Assembly (NCBI RefSeq): GCF_002929705.1
Contig: NZ_PJIN01000002.1
Location: 186,001 to 250,000, forward strand
Reading direction: 5' to 3'
DNA length: 64,000 nucleotides
From: Arthrobacter sp. N199823
Lineage (GTDB): Bacteria > Actinomycetota > Actinomycetes > Actinomycetales > Micrococcaceae
Position numbers and translations under genes: made by a program. Below the pieces are notes generated by a model. It did no database searches and was not told the origin of the DNA. It worked only from the letters and a program-made list of their open reading frames with translations. Of the stretch, positions 43,628 to 54,778 are shown piece by piece; the stretch's first letter is position 1; each line of letters opens with the position of its first letter.

Positions 43628-44977
43628 CTACGCCTCTGCTTCAACCGCCGAAGTGTGATCCTCCCCGGAGGATGGCTCGGCCGTTTGAGCCACCATGTGT
43701 GCCCACATGGCCGGGAAGTCCGGCATGGTCTTTGCCGTGGTGGCAATGTTTTCCACTTCGACGCCGGGCACAGCCAGTCCAATGATGGCGCCGGCCGTGG
43801 CCATGCGGTGGTCGTGGTAACTGTGGAACACTCCAGCGTGCAGGGGAGCGGGGTTGATGATCAGCCCGTCCTCGGTCTCCTCGGCGTTGCCGCCCAGGGC
43901 ATTGATCTCGGCGACCAGCGCGGCTAGGCGGTCCGTCTCATGGCCCCGCAAGTGCGAGATTCCACGAAGGCGCGACGGCGTTGACGCCAACGCGCAGATA
44001 GCCGCCGTAGATGGTGCCAATTCAGAAGTATCGGAAATATCCACGCCCAAGATCTCAGCACCGCCGGTCACGGTCAGCACACCATCCTCCAGCGTCACGG
44101 TGGCACCGAACTGGGGAAGGATCTCGCGCCATTTATCGCCCACCTGAGTGGTGTTGGTGGGCCAGTTGGGGATGCGCACAGTGCCCCGAGTGGCCAACGC
44201 AGCAGCCAGGAACGGGCCCGCATTGGACAAATCCTGTTCAAGGGAAACATCAAAGCCAGCCAGCGCAGCGGGCTCCACAATCCAATGCTTGGGGGTGGCA
44301 TCATCCACGGAAACGCCCATGGAACGCAGAATTTCCACGGTCATGGAAATGTGATCAACGCTGGGTACCGACTCGCCAATGTGCTCCAGGTGCAGAGGTG
44401 TGTTAAAACGAACGGCGACCAGCAGAATGGCGGAAATGAACTGCGAGGACGCGCCGGCATCAATTTGCACATGCCCACCGTTCACGCCACCGGTGCCGTG
44501 GACGGTGAACGGCAAGAAGCCATCCTCGCCGTCCTCGATACGCACCCCAAGCCCTGCCAAGCCAGCCACAATGGGAGCCATGGGACGCACCAAAGCTCCA
44601 GGGTCGCCGTCGAACCTCACAGCGCCGGAAATCAGCGCGGCCAGCGGCGGCACAAACCGCATGACGGTGCCGGCCAAGCCGCAGTCCACCACGATGCCCT
44701 CGCTGGGCGCCGTGAAGTCAGCAGGGATAGGCGTGACCAGCAAATCCGGGACGTTCCCGCTACCGGGAATCTCGGTGATGCCGGCTCCCAGAGCGCGCAG
44801 GGCCCCGATCATGAGGTCGGAATCGCGGGATTGCAACGGCGCACGCAGCCGGGATTCGCCCGTGGCGATGGCTGCGAGCACAAGATACCTATTGGTCAGC
44901 GATTTGGACGCCGGAATGGTGACGGTGGCATCCAAGGGTGTTGCGGAAAACGGTGCGGGCCAATGGGCGCTGGTCAT
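43628..44977 (-). CDS. aroA: 3-phosphoshikimate 1-carboxyvinyltransferase (EPSP synthase)
   Basis: Sixth step of the shikimate pathway: joins PEP to shikimate-3-phosphate. The 449 residues include SKSLTNR (24-30) in the N-terminal half, DCGLAGTVMRF, the long inside-out alpha/beta barrel repeats, and a C-terminal HDHRMA-type motif (YHDHRMATAGAIIGL). Sequence around residues 120-135 should show class I or II glyphosate sensitivity, but I do not assign it. It overlaps the regulatory region of a DoxX gene closely (6 bases) and is followed by rsgA. Confidence 0.95.
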   Translation of the reverse strand: MTSAHWPAPFSATPLDATVTIPASKSLTNRYLVLAAIATGESRLRAPLQSRDSDLMIGALRALGAGITEIPGSGNVPDLLVTPIPADFTAPSEGIVVDCGLAGTVMRFVPPLAALISGAVRFDGDPGALVRPMAPIVAGLAGLGVRIEDGEDGFLPFTVHGTGGVNGGHVQIDAGASSQFISAILLVAVRFNTPLHLEHIGESVPSVDHISMTVEILRSMGVSVDDATPKHWIVEPAALAGFDVSLEQDLSNAGPFLAAALATRGTVRIPNWPTNTTQVGDKWREILPQFGATVTLEDGVLTVTGGAEILGVDISDTSELAPSTAAICALASTPSRLRGISHLRGHETDRLAALVAEINALGGNAEETEDGLIINPAPLHAGVFHSYHDHRMATAGAIIGLAVPGVEVENIATTAKTMPDFPAMWAHMVAQTAEPSSGEDHTSAVEAEA

Positions 44978-44983
44978 GAATTC

Positions 44984-45499
44984 TTACTGTCCTGTCACAT
45001 CGTGGGCAAGGGCGCGGACCTGCTTGTCCGCATTCTTCAATTGGGTCTTGGCACTCTTTTTGCCGCTCGCGAGCAGCTTCTCGGTACGCCATGCCAGGCC
45101 CGGGCGCCCAGCAGTGTCAACACTGGCCAGCAGCGCCCCGCCAATCAGACCAATGTTCTTGGTCAGCTGGTTACGGCGGTGGGAGCGGTTCTCCTTGGTG
45201 TCGGTGTTCGCGTTGCGGTACTCCACCACTGTGGTCAGTCCTGCGGTCAGCGCAAGCACGACGGCGGCGGGCCGGGAGAACTTGCCGGCAGCCAGCAGCA
45301 CGCCGGCCCCAACCTGGGCGCCGGCCAGCACGCGGGCGAGGGTTTTCTCGCTGGCTTCTACGGGCAGGGCGGCGCTAATGGGACGCAGAACCGCAGACAG
45401 CTGCGCTGCTGTCGCATCGGCGTGACGCAACCGGTCTACGCCGGCAAAAATGAATGATGACGCCAGCATAGGGCGGGCAAGGGCGCGAACAATGGTCAA
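44984..45499 (-). CDS. DoxX family membrane protein
   Basis: A 171-residue protein with four TM helices, starting MTIVRALARPMLASSFIFAGVDRL, a typical DoxX N-terminus, and ending in a basic cytoplasmic tail. DoxX proteins of Actinobacteria have been linked to membrane redox complexes under oxidative stress; neighbouring sigH makes that context attractive but is not proof. Probably first gene of the unit with aroA and rsgA. Confidence 0.82.
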   Translation of the reverse strand: MTIVRALARPMLASSFIFAGVDRLRHADATAAQLSAVLRPISAALPVEASEKTLARVLAGAQVGAGVLLAAGKFSRPAAVVLALTAGLTTVVEYRNANTDTKENRSHRRNQLTKNIGLIGGALLASVDTAGRPGLAWRTEKLLASGKKSAKTQLKNADKQVRALAHDVTGQ

Positions 45500-45614
45500 G
45501 GAGGCCTCCTCATAGTGGTGCGTTCAGCCCTCCAGGGGCGGCCAGGGCCGGACCTCGGAAGGCACATGCTGTGTACAAGTCTCCCACGACTGATACAGCC
45601 GATGCGCTCATTGC

Positions 45615-45640
45615 GGAATATCCCACGCCGTTACCCGGTT
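45615..45640 (+). promoter_or_regulatory. SigH-type promoter of sigH (autoregulation)
   Basis: GGAAT at 45615-45619 and GTT at 45638-45640 are separated by exactly 18 bases, the SigR/SigH consensus GGAAT-N18-GTT. Position ~50 bases ahead of the sigH start fits positive autoregulation known for SigR and SigH. Confidence 0.8.
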
Positions 45641-45690
45641 TACATCTTTAGCGGCGGGTCGTTCAAAGGGCGCCAAATGCGAGAGAACTC

Positions 45691-46470
45691 ATGATGGGAA
45701 AGGCGGCAATGCAGACACTCAGTCCTGTGGTGGCTCAGGCGAGCGACGTGAAGCTTACTGTGCGCATAGACTCGTCAGTAATGAACACTTCCGAGCCTGA
45801 GCAAACCGTCAGCACCCAATCTGCCACCACCTCTGAGGTAGTGAGCACGGACGTTGCTGATGTTGATGTTGCCAATGAGACCACGCAAGCACGGCGCGCG
45901 CGTTTTGAGCGTGATGCCATGGTGTACGTTGACCAGCTGTATTCGGCCGCCATGCGTATGGCGAGGAATCCTTCCGACGCCGAAGATCTGGTGCAAGAGG
46001 CCTATACCAAGGCTTTTTCAGCGTTCCACCAGTACAAGCCGGGTACCAACCTGAAGGCTTGGCTGTACCGGATCCTGACCAACACGTATATCAATCTGTA
46101 CCGCAAGCGTCAGCGCGAGCCCCTGCAGTCCAATGCGGACAGCGTCGAGGACTGGCAGCTGGCACGGGCGGAATCACACACGTCCAAGGGCTTGCGTTCG
46201 GCTGAAGCCGATGCCCTGGACCACCTGCCGGATTCAGATGTCAAGAATGCGCTGCAGGCCATCCCGGAGGAATTCCGGCTGGCCGTGTACTTCGCCGACG
46301 TCGAGGGATTTGCTTACAAGGAAATCTCAGAAATCATGAACACCCCCATTGGCACCGTGATGTCGCGGCTGCACCGGGGACGAAAACTATTGCGTGACAT
46401 GTTGGCTGACTATGCCGTGGAACGCGGATACCTCAAGGAAGCCGACCAACTAACTGAGACGGAGAAATGA
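45691..46470 (+). CDS. sigH: ECF sigma factor SigH (SigR/RpoE type)
   Basis: Redox and heat-stress sigma factor. Region 2 ([23 protein letters not shown]... [20 protein letters not shown]) and region 4 ([26 protein letters not shown], then [17 protein letters not shown]) are complete. From the ATG at 45691 the protein has 259 residues, with a ~65-residue Ser/Thr/Val-rich leader that region 2 does not need; the ATG at 45781 (MNTSEPEQ) would give ~229 residues, nearer the family norm. It is coupled to the anti-sigma gene by ATGA. Confidence 0.93.
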   Translation: MMGKAAMQTLSPVVAQASDVKLTVRIDSSVMNTSEPEQTVSTQSATTSEVVSTDVADVDVANETTQARRARFERDAMVYVDQLYSAAMRMARNPSDAEDLVQEAYTKAFSAFHQYKPGTNLKAWLYRILTNTYINLYRKRQREPLQSNADSVEDWQLARAESHTSKGLRSAEADALDHLPDSDVKNALQAIPEEFRLAVYFADVEGFAYKEISEIMNTPIGTVMSRLHRGRKLLRDMLADYAVERGYLKEADQLTETEK

Positions 46471-46733
46471 CAATGGGCGACTGCCAGAGCCTGGGCGATT
46501 GCGACGATCAACGCATCGTACGAATCTATGAATACTTGGACGGTTCGCTGTCCCGCGAGGACCTCGGCGAAATCAAGGCCCACCTTGATGGCTGCGCCGA
46601 TTGCTCCCACGAGTATGACCTCGAATGCGTCATTCGCTCCGTGGTGAAGCGTTCCTGCAAGGAAGCTGCCCCGGAGACCCTCAAGGAAGCCATCCTGGCA
46701 CGCTTACACGAAGGCCGCCCCGCAGCCGTTTAG
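46467..46733 (+). CDS. rsrA: Zinc-containing anti-sigma factor RsrA
   Basis: An 88-residue redox-sensitive ZAS protein that holds SigH inactive until disulfide formation releases it. The HxxxCxxC motif is H39, C43, C46 (HLDGCADC), with further cysteines at 6, 12, 54 and 64, one of which (C12-type) is usually the third zinc ligand. Its start overlaps the sigH stop, as is standard for the pair. The alternative ATG six bases later would give 86 residues. Confidence 0.93.
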   Translation: MTMGDCQSLGDCDDQRIVRIYEYLDGSLSREDLGEIKAHLDGCADCSHEYDLECVIRSVVKRSCKEAAPETLKEAILARLHEGRPAAV

Positions 46734-46744
46734 TCCTCTGCTGT

Positions 46745-47263
46745 TTAGTCCGCGGCTGGCAACTGCTCTGGGCGCTGTGCTTCAGCTGTCAGCGCCTCCG
46801 TTCGCAGCGAGATGGTGCTGTACTGGCTGGCCGGTCTTCCCGTCACGCGCCGGTTAATTGATCCTGCAATCTGGTGGGCCTGAACTTTCGCCATCTCGGC
46901 TTTCTCGCCGGCGAACAGCTCATCCACCGTGCGCGTCCACAGCTGCAGCCACCGGTTGAAATGCTCCAGCGTCAGTGGCTCCTTGGCGTGGATATCGAAG
47001 TGGATTTTCAGCGCATTCCTCTTGTACAGGCCCGCCTTGAAGAGCACCGTCTGCCAAAAATCCGCCATGATGGGCAGGTGGGCGGCCAAGTCCATATGCA
47101 CCACGTCGGTGAAGATATGCCCGATCAGATCGTCGTGGAACGCCTTGGTGTAAAACGTCTCCACGAGGGTCAGGATGTCCTGCCGGGTGGCGATGTCGGG
47201 CAATAGCTGCTCTTGTGGGACGGTCTGTTCCGCCCCTGTTTCACTCTCTATCCGTGTGCTCAC
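46745..47263 (-). CDS. Group III truncated haemoglobin
   Basis: A 172-residue haem protein of the 2-on-2 globin fold. IKTLVETFYTKAF-like helix B/C, DLAAHLPIMADFWQTVLF and the haem-pocket segment ALKIHFDIHAKEPLTLEHF followed by RWLQLWTRTVDELFAGEKA are typical of group III. Such proteins are thought to bind O2, NO or peroxide. The GTG start is a guess: a longer frame runs upstream into a neighbouring gene, and the ribosome site (AAGG) is weak. Convergent with sigH-rsrA. Confidence 0.8.
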   Translation of the reverse strand: MSTRIESETGAEQTVPQEQLLPDIATRQDILTLVETFYTKAFHDDLIGHIFTDVVHMDLAAHLPIMADFWQTVLFKAGLYKRNALKIHFDIHAKEPLTLEHFNRWLQLWTRTVDELFAGEKAEMAKVQAHQIAGSINRRVTGRPASQYSTISLRTEALTAEAQRPEQLPAAD

Positions 47264-47330
47264 CCTTGGCGTGTAGGCGTGAAGGTTCGACGCCGTTCTG
47301 CCGGAGTTGCGTGCCGAGAGGTCCATACGG

Positions 47331-47798
47331 CTACGCTGCCACAGCGAGAACAATAAGAATGCCAGCGATGGGCAAGGTAACCACCTTCAGTGCCTCGGAA
47401 GCGATGTACGCAATGTGGGTGGCCGTAGCCACCTTGGCCCGCACCGCAGTGTTGCCGGCCGGTCGTAGGGCCGTTTCTGACAAGGCCCTGGTCCGTTTGG
47501 CCATGGCCGGGCGAAGAATGACTGTTTGCACGGCTAGCGCCAGGATGGCGAGTGCCAGGAGGACGCCGATGGGCACCGTCACCAGGTCTTGTCGCTGCGT
47601 CCAAGCGCCCACGATCAAAACCACTATGGCAGCTTCCACCAAGTTCAGTGCTTTGAAGACCAGCCTGCCAATGCCCACTCCCAAGGCGTGGGTCATGCCG
47701 GGTGCTTTGAATTTCAGGGGAGTCTCGATGAATGAGATGGCGGTGATCATGCCAAACCAGACAAACGGCAGCATGGTGAGAAGGACGAGGGCAAACAT
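47331..47798 (-). CDS. Four-helix conserved membrane protein
   Basis: A 155-residue integral membrane protein with four TM helices. The segment WFGMITAISFIETPLKFKAPGMT in parts (key: ISFIETPLKFKAPG) is strongly conserved in actinobacterial homologues as I remember them. No known function. It is co-oriented with the globin gene and lies 68 bases upstream of it. Confidence 0.7.
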   Translation of the reverse strand: MFALVLLTMLPFVWFGMITAISFIETPLKFKAPGMTHALGVGIGRLVFKALNLVEAAIVVLIVGAWTQRQDLVTVPIGVLLALAILALAVQTVILRPAMAKRTRALSETALRPAGNTAVRAKVATATHIAYIASEALKVVTLPIAGILIVLAVAA

Positions 47799-47929
47799 GT
47801 GAGGCTTTCTTGCGAGGGCGGGAGACGTTGTGTTTCCACCCTATCTTTAAAACACTATTTTCCGTGTTTAATGCCGATAGGGCCGCTAGGAGCGCTTCAG
47901 TATCTGGCGGCTGGAGGGAACGGGCATGC

Positions 47930-47966
47930 AAAAGCCCGTCCTGCCATGGTGGCGGAACGGGCTTTT
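47930..47966. terminator. Terminator of the bL37 gene
   Basis: AAAAGCCCGT and ACGGGCTTTT form a 10-bp stem around an inner partly paired 17-base loop; on the minus strand a T-run closes it, right after the bL37 stop codon. Confidence 0.8.
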
Positions 47967-47984
47967 ACTTTGATACGTCAAGAC

Positions 47985-48059
47985 TTACGTGTTGGGACGC
48001 TTACCGTGGTTAGCGCCGCCCTTCTTACGATCCCGACGCTTACGTGAACGCTTCGACAT
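47985..48059 (-). CDS. Ribosomal protein bL37
   Basis: A 24-residue, extremely basic protein (MSKRSRKRRDRKKGGANHG, then KRPNT). Very short proteins of this composition are the bL37 protein of actinobacterial large subunits; the ANHGKRPN end is the family mark. GGAGG lies seven bases upstream of the ATG, and a strong terminator follows the stop. It is too short for ordinary ORF calling and easily missed. Confidence 0.88.
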   Translation of the reverse strand: MSKRSRKRRDRKKGGANHGKRPNT

Positions 48060-48188
48060 AGCTGCCTCCAATCATTAAAATTGAGATCTCTAAAAACGAT
48101 CCTCATATAGTTTCGCATAGGTGGCACATGCGCACCTAACTGGACACCCAAAGGGCCTGCCGACGGTGCTTTTTAGGCCCGTTCAGTT

Positions 48189-48260
48189 CTCGAGTGTCCA
48201 CTTAATGTACGGGTGGAGCCACAAAACGGCCCTGAAACGTACGTTATGTGGACACTCGAG
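48189..48260. repeat. 22-bp imperfect inverted repeat
   Basis: The arms 48189-48210 and 48239-48260 match over 22 positions with two mismatches (core CTCGAGTGTCCAC). The 28-base spacer is GC-rich and without ORF. It lies in the gap 48060-48328 between bL37 and the SGNH-like gene, upstream of the bL37 promoter. No T-tract is present. Confidence 0.8.
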
Positions 48261-48328
48261 GGGGAGCGGGGCTGAATCACGGCCCAAACCAGCCCCGGAA
48301 CGGCACTCAGCCAAGGAAAACGGGCTGC

Positions 48329-48928
48329 CTAGAGAGCTTCAGGGATTTCAAGCCACTGGTACCAGCCGCGGTGCAGCACCAGCCACGCCATCAGGCCGTA
48401 GCCTGCCTGGCCAGGAGAACCAGCATTGGCCGCCACATCGTTGCGCCACTGCTCATGGTTCTGCAACGGCGTGAACGTGTCCACGTAATGGTGCTTGCGG
48501 CGTGTGGTGACATCGGCAAACGCCGTGTTCAGCTCCGCCAGTTTACGGTTCAGGGCCGGATCAAGTGAGGGAGGCGGCCCCACCACGAACACCGGAACGT
48601 TGAGCTGTGTGGCCCCGTCCAGGATGTTAGCCAAGTTCAGCCGGCTCCTGGCCGTTGACAAGCCGTAGTCAATGTCGCGGCCGGACAGACCAATGACCAG
48701 ACGGTTCTCGTGGGAGTCGTCGAATCGGCGCCCAGCCTCGTTCAGCCAGCGTCCAGCCAATGCCTCGGTGCCCTCGCGGGGGCACGCCAAAACAAAGGGT
48801 TCAATGGAAATGGCATCCGAGGCTGTTCTGGCCAAAACTCTGCCCAGCCAGCCCAAAGCGCGGGGATCGCCCACACCGGCCACCAATTCGTCGCCCACAG
48901 CTACAATTCTCAGGTCCCGGTTCTCCAC
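48329..48928 (-). CDS. SGNH/GDSL hydrolase-like protein
   Basis: A 199-residue protein with the flavodoxin-like SGNH fold: first block VAVGDELVAGVGDP, in which the catalytic serine position of GDSL is Glu, second block with IGLSGRDIDYG, and a C-terminal GYGLMAWLVLHRGW where the catalytic His would be. Without the serine, classical esterase activity is doubtful; it may bind a ligand or use another chemistry. No signal peptide. It is between kgd and the bL37 region. Confidence 0.72.
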   Translation of the reverse strand: MENRDLRIVAVGDELVAGVGDPRALGWLGRVLARTASDAISIEPFVLACPREGTEALAGRWLNEAGRRFDDSHENRLVIGLSGRDIDYGLSTARSRLNLANILDGATQLNVPVFVVGPPPSLDPALNRKLAELNTAFADVTTRRKHHYVDTFTPLQNHEQWRNDVAANAGSPGQAGYGLMAWLVLHRGWYQWLEIPEAL

Positions 48929-48966
48929 GGCTCCCCTTTTCCTTCGTTGGCAAAAATTGAATGTCT

Positions 48967-49006
48967 AAAAAAAGGTGCCCGGCCTGATGGAACAGACCGG
49001 GCACCT
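48967..49006 (-). terminator. Intrinsic terminator of kgd
   Basis: On the minus strand AGGTGCCCGGTCTG and CAGGCCGGGCACCT form a stem with a short loop, followed by seven T residues. It lies right after the kgd stop codon. Confidence 0.9.
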
Positions 49007-49014
49007 AGGCTGGC

Positions 49015-52000
49015 TTAGTTACGCTCGAAAGCCTGCTTGACAAGCAACGTTTGCTCGACCGCATGGTTCTTGGCGGAACCGGTGGCCGTAGATGCCGAGG
49101 CCGGACGTGAAACTCGAGAAAGCTTCTTATCCAGTTCGGGAGCCAGGTTCAGACCCATGAACGGCCACGGACCCTGGTTGGCGGGCTCGTCCTGTGCCCA
49201 CACCAGATCCGCGTTGGGGTACTTGGCAAGTTCAGCCTTGATCTCATCCAGCGGCAACGGGTACAGCTGCTCGACGCGGACAATGGCAACCTTGTTGTCC
49301 TCAGCCTTGTCGCGTGCTGCGATCAGATCGTAGTAGAGCCGGCCAGAGACCAAGATAACGCGGTCGACGGCGTTGTTGTCTACCGTTGCATGCTCACCGA
49401 TCACGGGGCGGAAGCCGCCCGTGGTGAAGTCCTCTACCGAGGAGGCAGCAGCCTTCAGGCGGAGCAACTGCTTCGGGGTGAAGATGATCAGCGGCTTGCG
49501 CGGGCGGCGGTAGGCCTGACGGCGCAACAGGTGGAAGTGCGACGCCGGTGTGGTCGGGTTGGCCACGATCATGTTCTCTTCGGCACACATTTGCATGAAG
49601 CGCTCAATGCGAGCCGAGGAGTGGTCCGGGCCCTGACCCTCGTATCCGTGCGGCAACATGAGGACCAATGATGAACGCTGGCCCCACTTCTGCTCGGCGG
49701 AGGAAATGAACTCATCGATGACGGTCTGGGCGCCGTTCACGAAGTCACCGAACTGAGCCTCCCAAACAACCAAAGCGTCAGGACGCTCAACGGAGTAACC
49801 GTATTCGAATGCCATGGCAGCGTATTCGCTGAGCAGGGAATCGTAGATCCACAGTTTGGCCTGGTCTTCGCTCAGTTCTGTCAGCGGGTTCCATACATTG
49901 CCGTTGGCGCGGTCGTGGAACACTGCGTGACGCTGCACGAAGGTGCCGCGGCGTGAATCCTGGCCGGCCATGCGGACGGGAACGCCTTCCATGAGCAGCG
50001 AACCGAAGGCCGTGAGCTCGCCGAAGCCCCAGTCGATGCCGCCTTCGCGAGACATCTTCTCACGCTTTTCCAGCAAGGGCTTGAGCTTGTGGTGCACCTC
50101 GAAGCCCTCGGGGATGGCCAGGTGAGTTGCACCGATGTGGGCCAACATGTCGGCGCTGATGGCGGTGATCTGGGGATCGTTGACCCCGGAGTCGGCCTGC
50201 TGCGCGATGGGGCGCTCCAGATCCGAAACGGCCTGCGAATCCTTGGTGATGATGGGGATCGGGGAGGTCTGAGCGGCATGCGTTTCGGCGAAGACGCGTT
50301 CCAGACGTTCCTGGTAGTCGCGCAGCAGCTGCGTGGCTTCCTCTTCAGTGATGTCGCCACGGCCGATCAGGGCCTCGGTGTACAGACGGCGTACTGAACG
50401 CTTGGCCTCGATCAAGTTGTACATCAGCGGCTGCGTCATCGAGGGATCGTCACCCTCGTTGTGGCCACGGCGGCGGTAGCAAACCAGATCAATGACAACG
50501 TCCTTACGGAAGCGCTGCTGGAACTGGTAGGCCAGCTGAGATACGCGAACCACGGCTTCGGGGTCGTCACCGTTCACGTGGAACACGGGAGCCTGAATCA
50601 TCTTGGCAACGTCGGTGGAGTACACCGAGGAGCGCGAGGACGACGGCGCCGTGGTGAAGCCAACCTGGTTGTTGACTACAACGTGGATGGTTCCACCCGT
50701 GCGGTAACCGCGCAGCTGGGAAAGGTTCAAAGTTTCAGCAACAACACCCTGGCCAGCAAAGGCAGCGTCGCCGTGAACCATGATGGGCAGAACGGGGAAG
50801 TTCTCACCCTGGTCCAGACGGTCCTGCTTGGCACGGACAATGCCCTCGAGGACGCCGTCAACGGCTTCCAGGTGTGAGGGGTTGGCGGCCAAGTAAACCT
50901 TGGTCTCGTTGCCGGCGTCGGAGGTGAAAGTACCCTCGGTACCCAAGTGGTACTTGACGTCGCCGGAGCCCTGAACGCTGCGTGAATCCTGGGTGCCTTC
51001 GAATTCGCGGAAGACCTGTGCGTAGGTCTTGCCAGCGATGTTCGTGAGTACGTTCAGACGGCCACGGTGAGCCATGCCAATCGCGACCTCGTCCAGTCCG
51101 TCGTCGGCGGCATCAGAAATGATGGAGTCCAGCAGCGGAATCAGGGATTCGCCGCCTTCCAGGGAGAAGCGCTTCTGGCCCACGAACTTGGTCTGCAGGA
51201 ACGTCTCAAACGCTTCGGCAGAGTTCAGCTTGGAGACAATGCGCAGCTGCTCTTCGCGGCTCGGCTTGGAGTAGGGATGCTCCAGCTCATTCTGGAACCA
51301 TTCACGCTGTTCCGGTTCCTGAATGTGCATGTATTCGATGCCCGTGGTGCGGCAGTATGCGTCACGCAGGACACCCAAGATGTCGCGCAGCAGCAACTTG
51401 GGCTTGCCGCCGAAGCCGCCGGTGGGCCATTCGCGGTCCAAGTCCCACAGGGTCAGGCCGTACGTGAGGACGTCCAGGTCGGGGTGCTTGCGCTGAACGA
51501 ATTCCAGCGGATCCGTGTCAGACATCAAGTGGCCGCGAACACGGTAAGAGTGAATCAGCTGCTGGATCCGGGCAACCTTGTTGATCTCATCGGCCGGGTC
51601 AACCTGCAGGTCAAGGCTCCAGCGGACGGGCTCGTACGGGATACGCAGGGATTCGAAGATCTCATCGTAGAAGTTCTCAGCACCGAGCAGGAGCTGGTGG
51701 ACCTTCTTCAGGAACTCGCCCGAACCTGCACCCTGAATGACGCGGTGGTCATAGGTGCTGGTCAGCGTCAGGATCTTGGAGACGGCGTTCTGAGCGATGA
51801 TCTTGGGGCTGGATCCCTGGTACTCGGCCGGGTAGTCCAAGGAACCGACGCCAATGATGGCGGCCTGACCCTTGGAGAGGCGCGGTACGGAGTGAACCGT
51901 GCCGATGCCGCCGGGGTTGGTCAGTGAAACAGTGGTGCCTGAGTGGTCATCGGCTGTCAGCTTGCCAGCCCGGGCGCGCTTGATGAGGTCCTCGTAGGTG

Positions 52001-52812
52001 CGCCAGAACTCGGCAAAGTTGAGCGTCTCTGCCTTCTTGATGTTCGGCACCATGAGCAGACGGGTGCCATCCGGCTTGGGCATATCAATGGCAATACCGA
52101 AGTTCACATGAGGAGGCTGAACAGCAACGGGCTTGCCATCAATCTCGTCGTAGAAAACGTTCATCGACGGGAACGCGGACAGCGCCTTGATGACGGCATA
52201 GCCGATCAGGTGCGTGAAGGAAACCTTGCCACCACGGGCGCGGGCAAGGTTGGAGTTGATCACGAGGCGGTTGTCAATGAGCAGCTTCGCCGGGATGGCG
52301 CGCACGCTGGTGGCCGTGGGAACTTCCAGGCTTGAGACCATGTTGGCGGCGATGGCCTTGGCCGGTCCGCGAAGCACAGTCTTGACAGCCTCTTCCGGTA
52401 CCGAGACATCTTTAGCGGACTTGGGCAGCTGGGCCGGGATCGGGGTGGTGCCGGTGCGTGCAGCATCCTTGGCGGGAGCAGGGGGACGCGGTGCGGCCGG
52501 TGCCTTCGGGGCCACGGCGGGCGCTGCCGGAGCAGCGGCGGTGGGGGCCGGCGTCGAACTTGCCACAGCAGCAGGTGCAGCCGGGGCAGGCGCTGCCGCG
52601 ACTACGGGAATCTGGGCGGTAATAGGGGAGGCATTGTTGGCGGTGTGGCGGCCATTGCCTGCCGCGTCATCGGCTGCGAAACCGTCAAAGAGTGGCCACC
52701 ACTTTGTGTCCACTGCATTTTTGTCGGCCTTGTAGCGCTCATACAGTTCATCGACGAGCCACTCGTTGCCGCCAAACTCTTCTGGTAGACGGTGGATGGA
52801 TTGCTCTGGCAC
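49015..52812 (-). CDS. kgd: Multifunctional 2-oxoglutarate metabolism enzyme (Kgd/OdhA)
   Basis: A 1,265-residue TCA-cycle enzyme that fuses E2 and E1 functions. The order is: a short N-terminal segment of E1o type (residues 1-45, FGGNEWLVDELYERY), an Ala/Pro linker (~60-115), the E2 catalytic domain with DHRVIQG, then the E1 ThDP region with VHGDAAFAGQG and the transketolase-like C-terminal domain. In this fused family the E2-like part lacks a lipoyl domain and uses the lipoyl group of another subunit; oxoglutarate dehydrogenase or decarboxylase activity follows. GTG is used as start since the frame upstream is unlike the family. Confidence 0.96.
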   Translation of the reverse strand: MPEQSIHRLPEEFGGNEWLVDELYERYKADKNAVDTKWWPLFDGFAADDAAGNGRHTANNASPITAQIPVVAAAPAPAAPAAVASSTPAPTAAAPAAPAVAPKAPAAPRPPAPAKDAARTGTTPIPAQLPKSAKDVSVPEEAVKTVLRGPAKAIAANMVSSLEVPTATSVRAIPAKLLIDNRLVINSNLARARGGKVSFTHLIGYAVIKALSAFPSMNVFYDEIDGKPVAVQPPHVNFGIAIDMPKPDGTRLLMVPNIKKAETLNFAEFWRTYEDLIKRARAGKLTADDHSGTTVSLTNPGGIGTVHSVPRLSKGQAAIIGVGSLDYPAEYQGSSPKIIAQNAVSKILTLTSTYDHRVIQGAGSGEFLKKVHQLLLGAENFYDEIFESLRIPYEPVRWSLDLQVDPADEINKVARIQQLIHSYRVRGHLMSDTDPLEFVQRKHPDLDVLTYGLTLWDLDREWPTGGFGGKPKLLLRDILGVLRDAYCRTTGIEYMHIQEPEQREWFQNELEHPYSKPSREEQLRIVSKLNSAEAFETFLQTKFVGQKRFSLEGGESLIPLLDSIISDAADDGLDEVAIGMAHRGRLNVLTNIAGKTYAQVFREFEGTQDSRSVQGSGDVKYHLGTEGTFTSDAGNETKVYLAANPSHLEAVDGVLEGIVRAKQDRLDQGENFPVLPIMVHGDAAFAGQGVVAETLNLSQLRGYRTGGTIHVVVNNQVGFTTAPSSSRSSVYSTDVAKMIQAPVFHVNGDDPEAVVRVSQLAYQFQQRFRKDVVIDLVCYRRRGHNEGDDPSMTQPLMYNLIEAKRSVRRLYTEALIGRGDITEEEATQLLRDYQERLERVFAETHAAQTSPIPIITKDSQAVSDLERPIAQQADSGVNDPQITAISADMLAHIGATHLAIPEGFEVHHKLKPLLEKREKMSREGGIDWGFGELTAFGSLLMEGVPVRMAGQDSRRGTFVQRHAVFHDRANGNVWNPLTELSEDQAKLWIYDSLLSEYAAMAFEYGYSVERPDALVVWEAQFGDFVNGAQTVIDEFISSAEQKWGQRSSLVLMLPHGYEGQGPDHSSARIERFMQMCAEENMIVANPTTPASHFHLLRRQAYRRPRKPLIIFTPKQLLRLKAAASSVEDFTTGGFRPVIGEHATVDNNAVDRVILVSGRLYYDLIAARDKAEDNKVAIVRVEQLYPLPLDEIKAELAKYPNADLVWAQDEPANQGPWPFMGLNLAPELDKKLSRVSRPASASTATGSAKNHAVEQTLLVKQAFERN

Positions 52813-54686
<1,874 letters not shown>

Positions 54687-54778
54687 CTGCTTCTTGGCAT
54701 CGGTTGTTCCCTCGGAGGTTCCCGGGGCAGCCACTATGGGCCAGGACCCATGTGCGTCGCGTCCAGCGGATTGATTCC

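Noticed and set aside
44285-45457. Two long plus-strand open frames over aroA and DoxX
   Set aside because: Both are shadows of the minus-strand genes, Arg/Ser/Gly-rich, and without family features.
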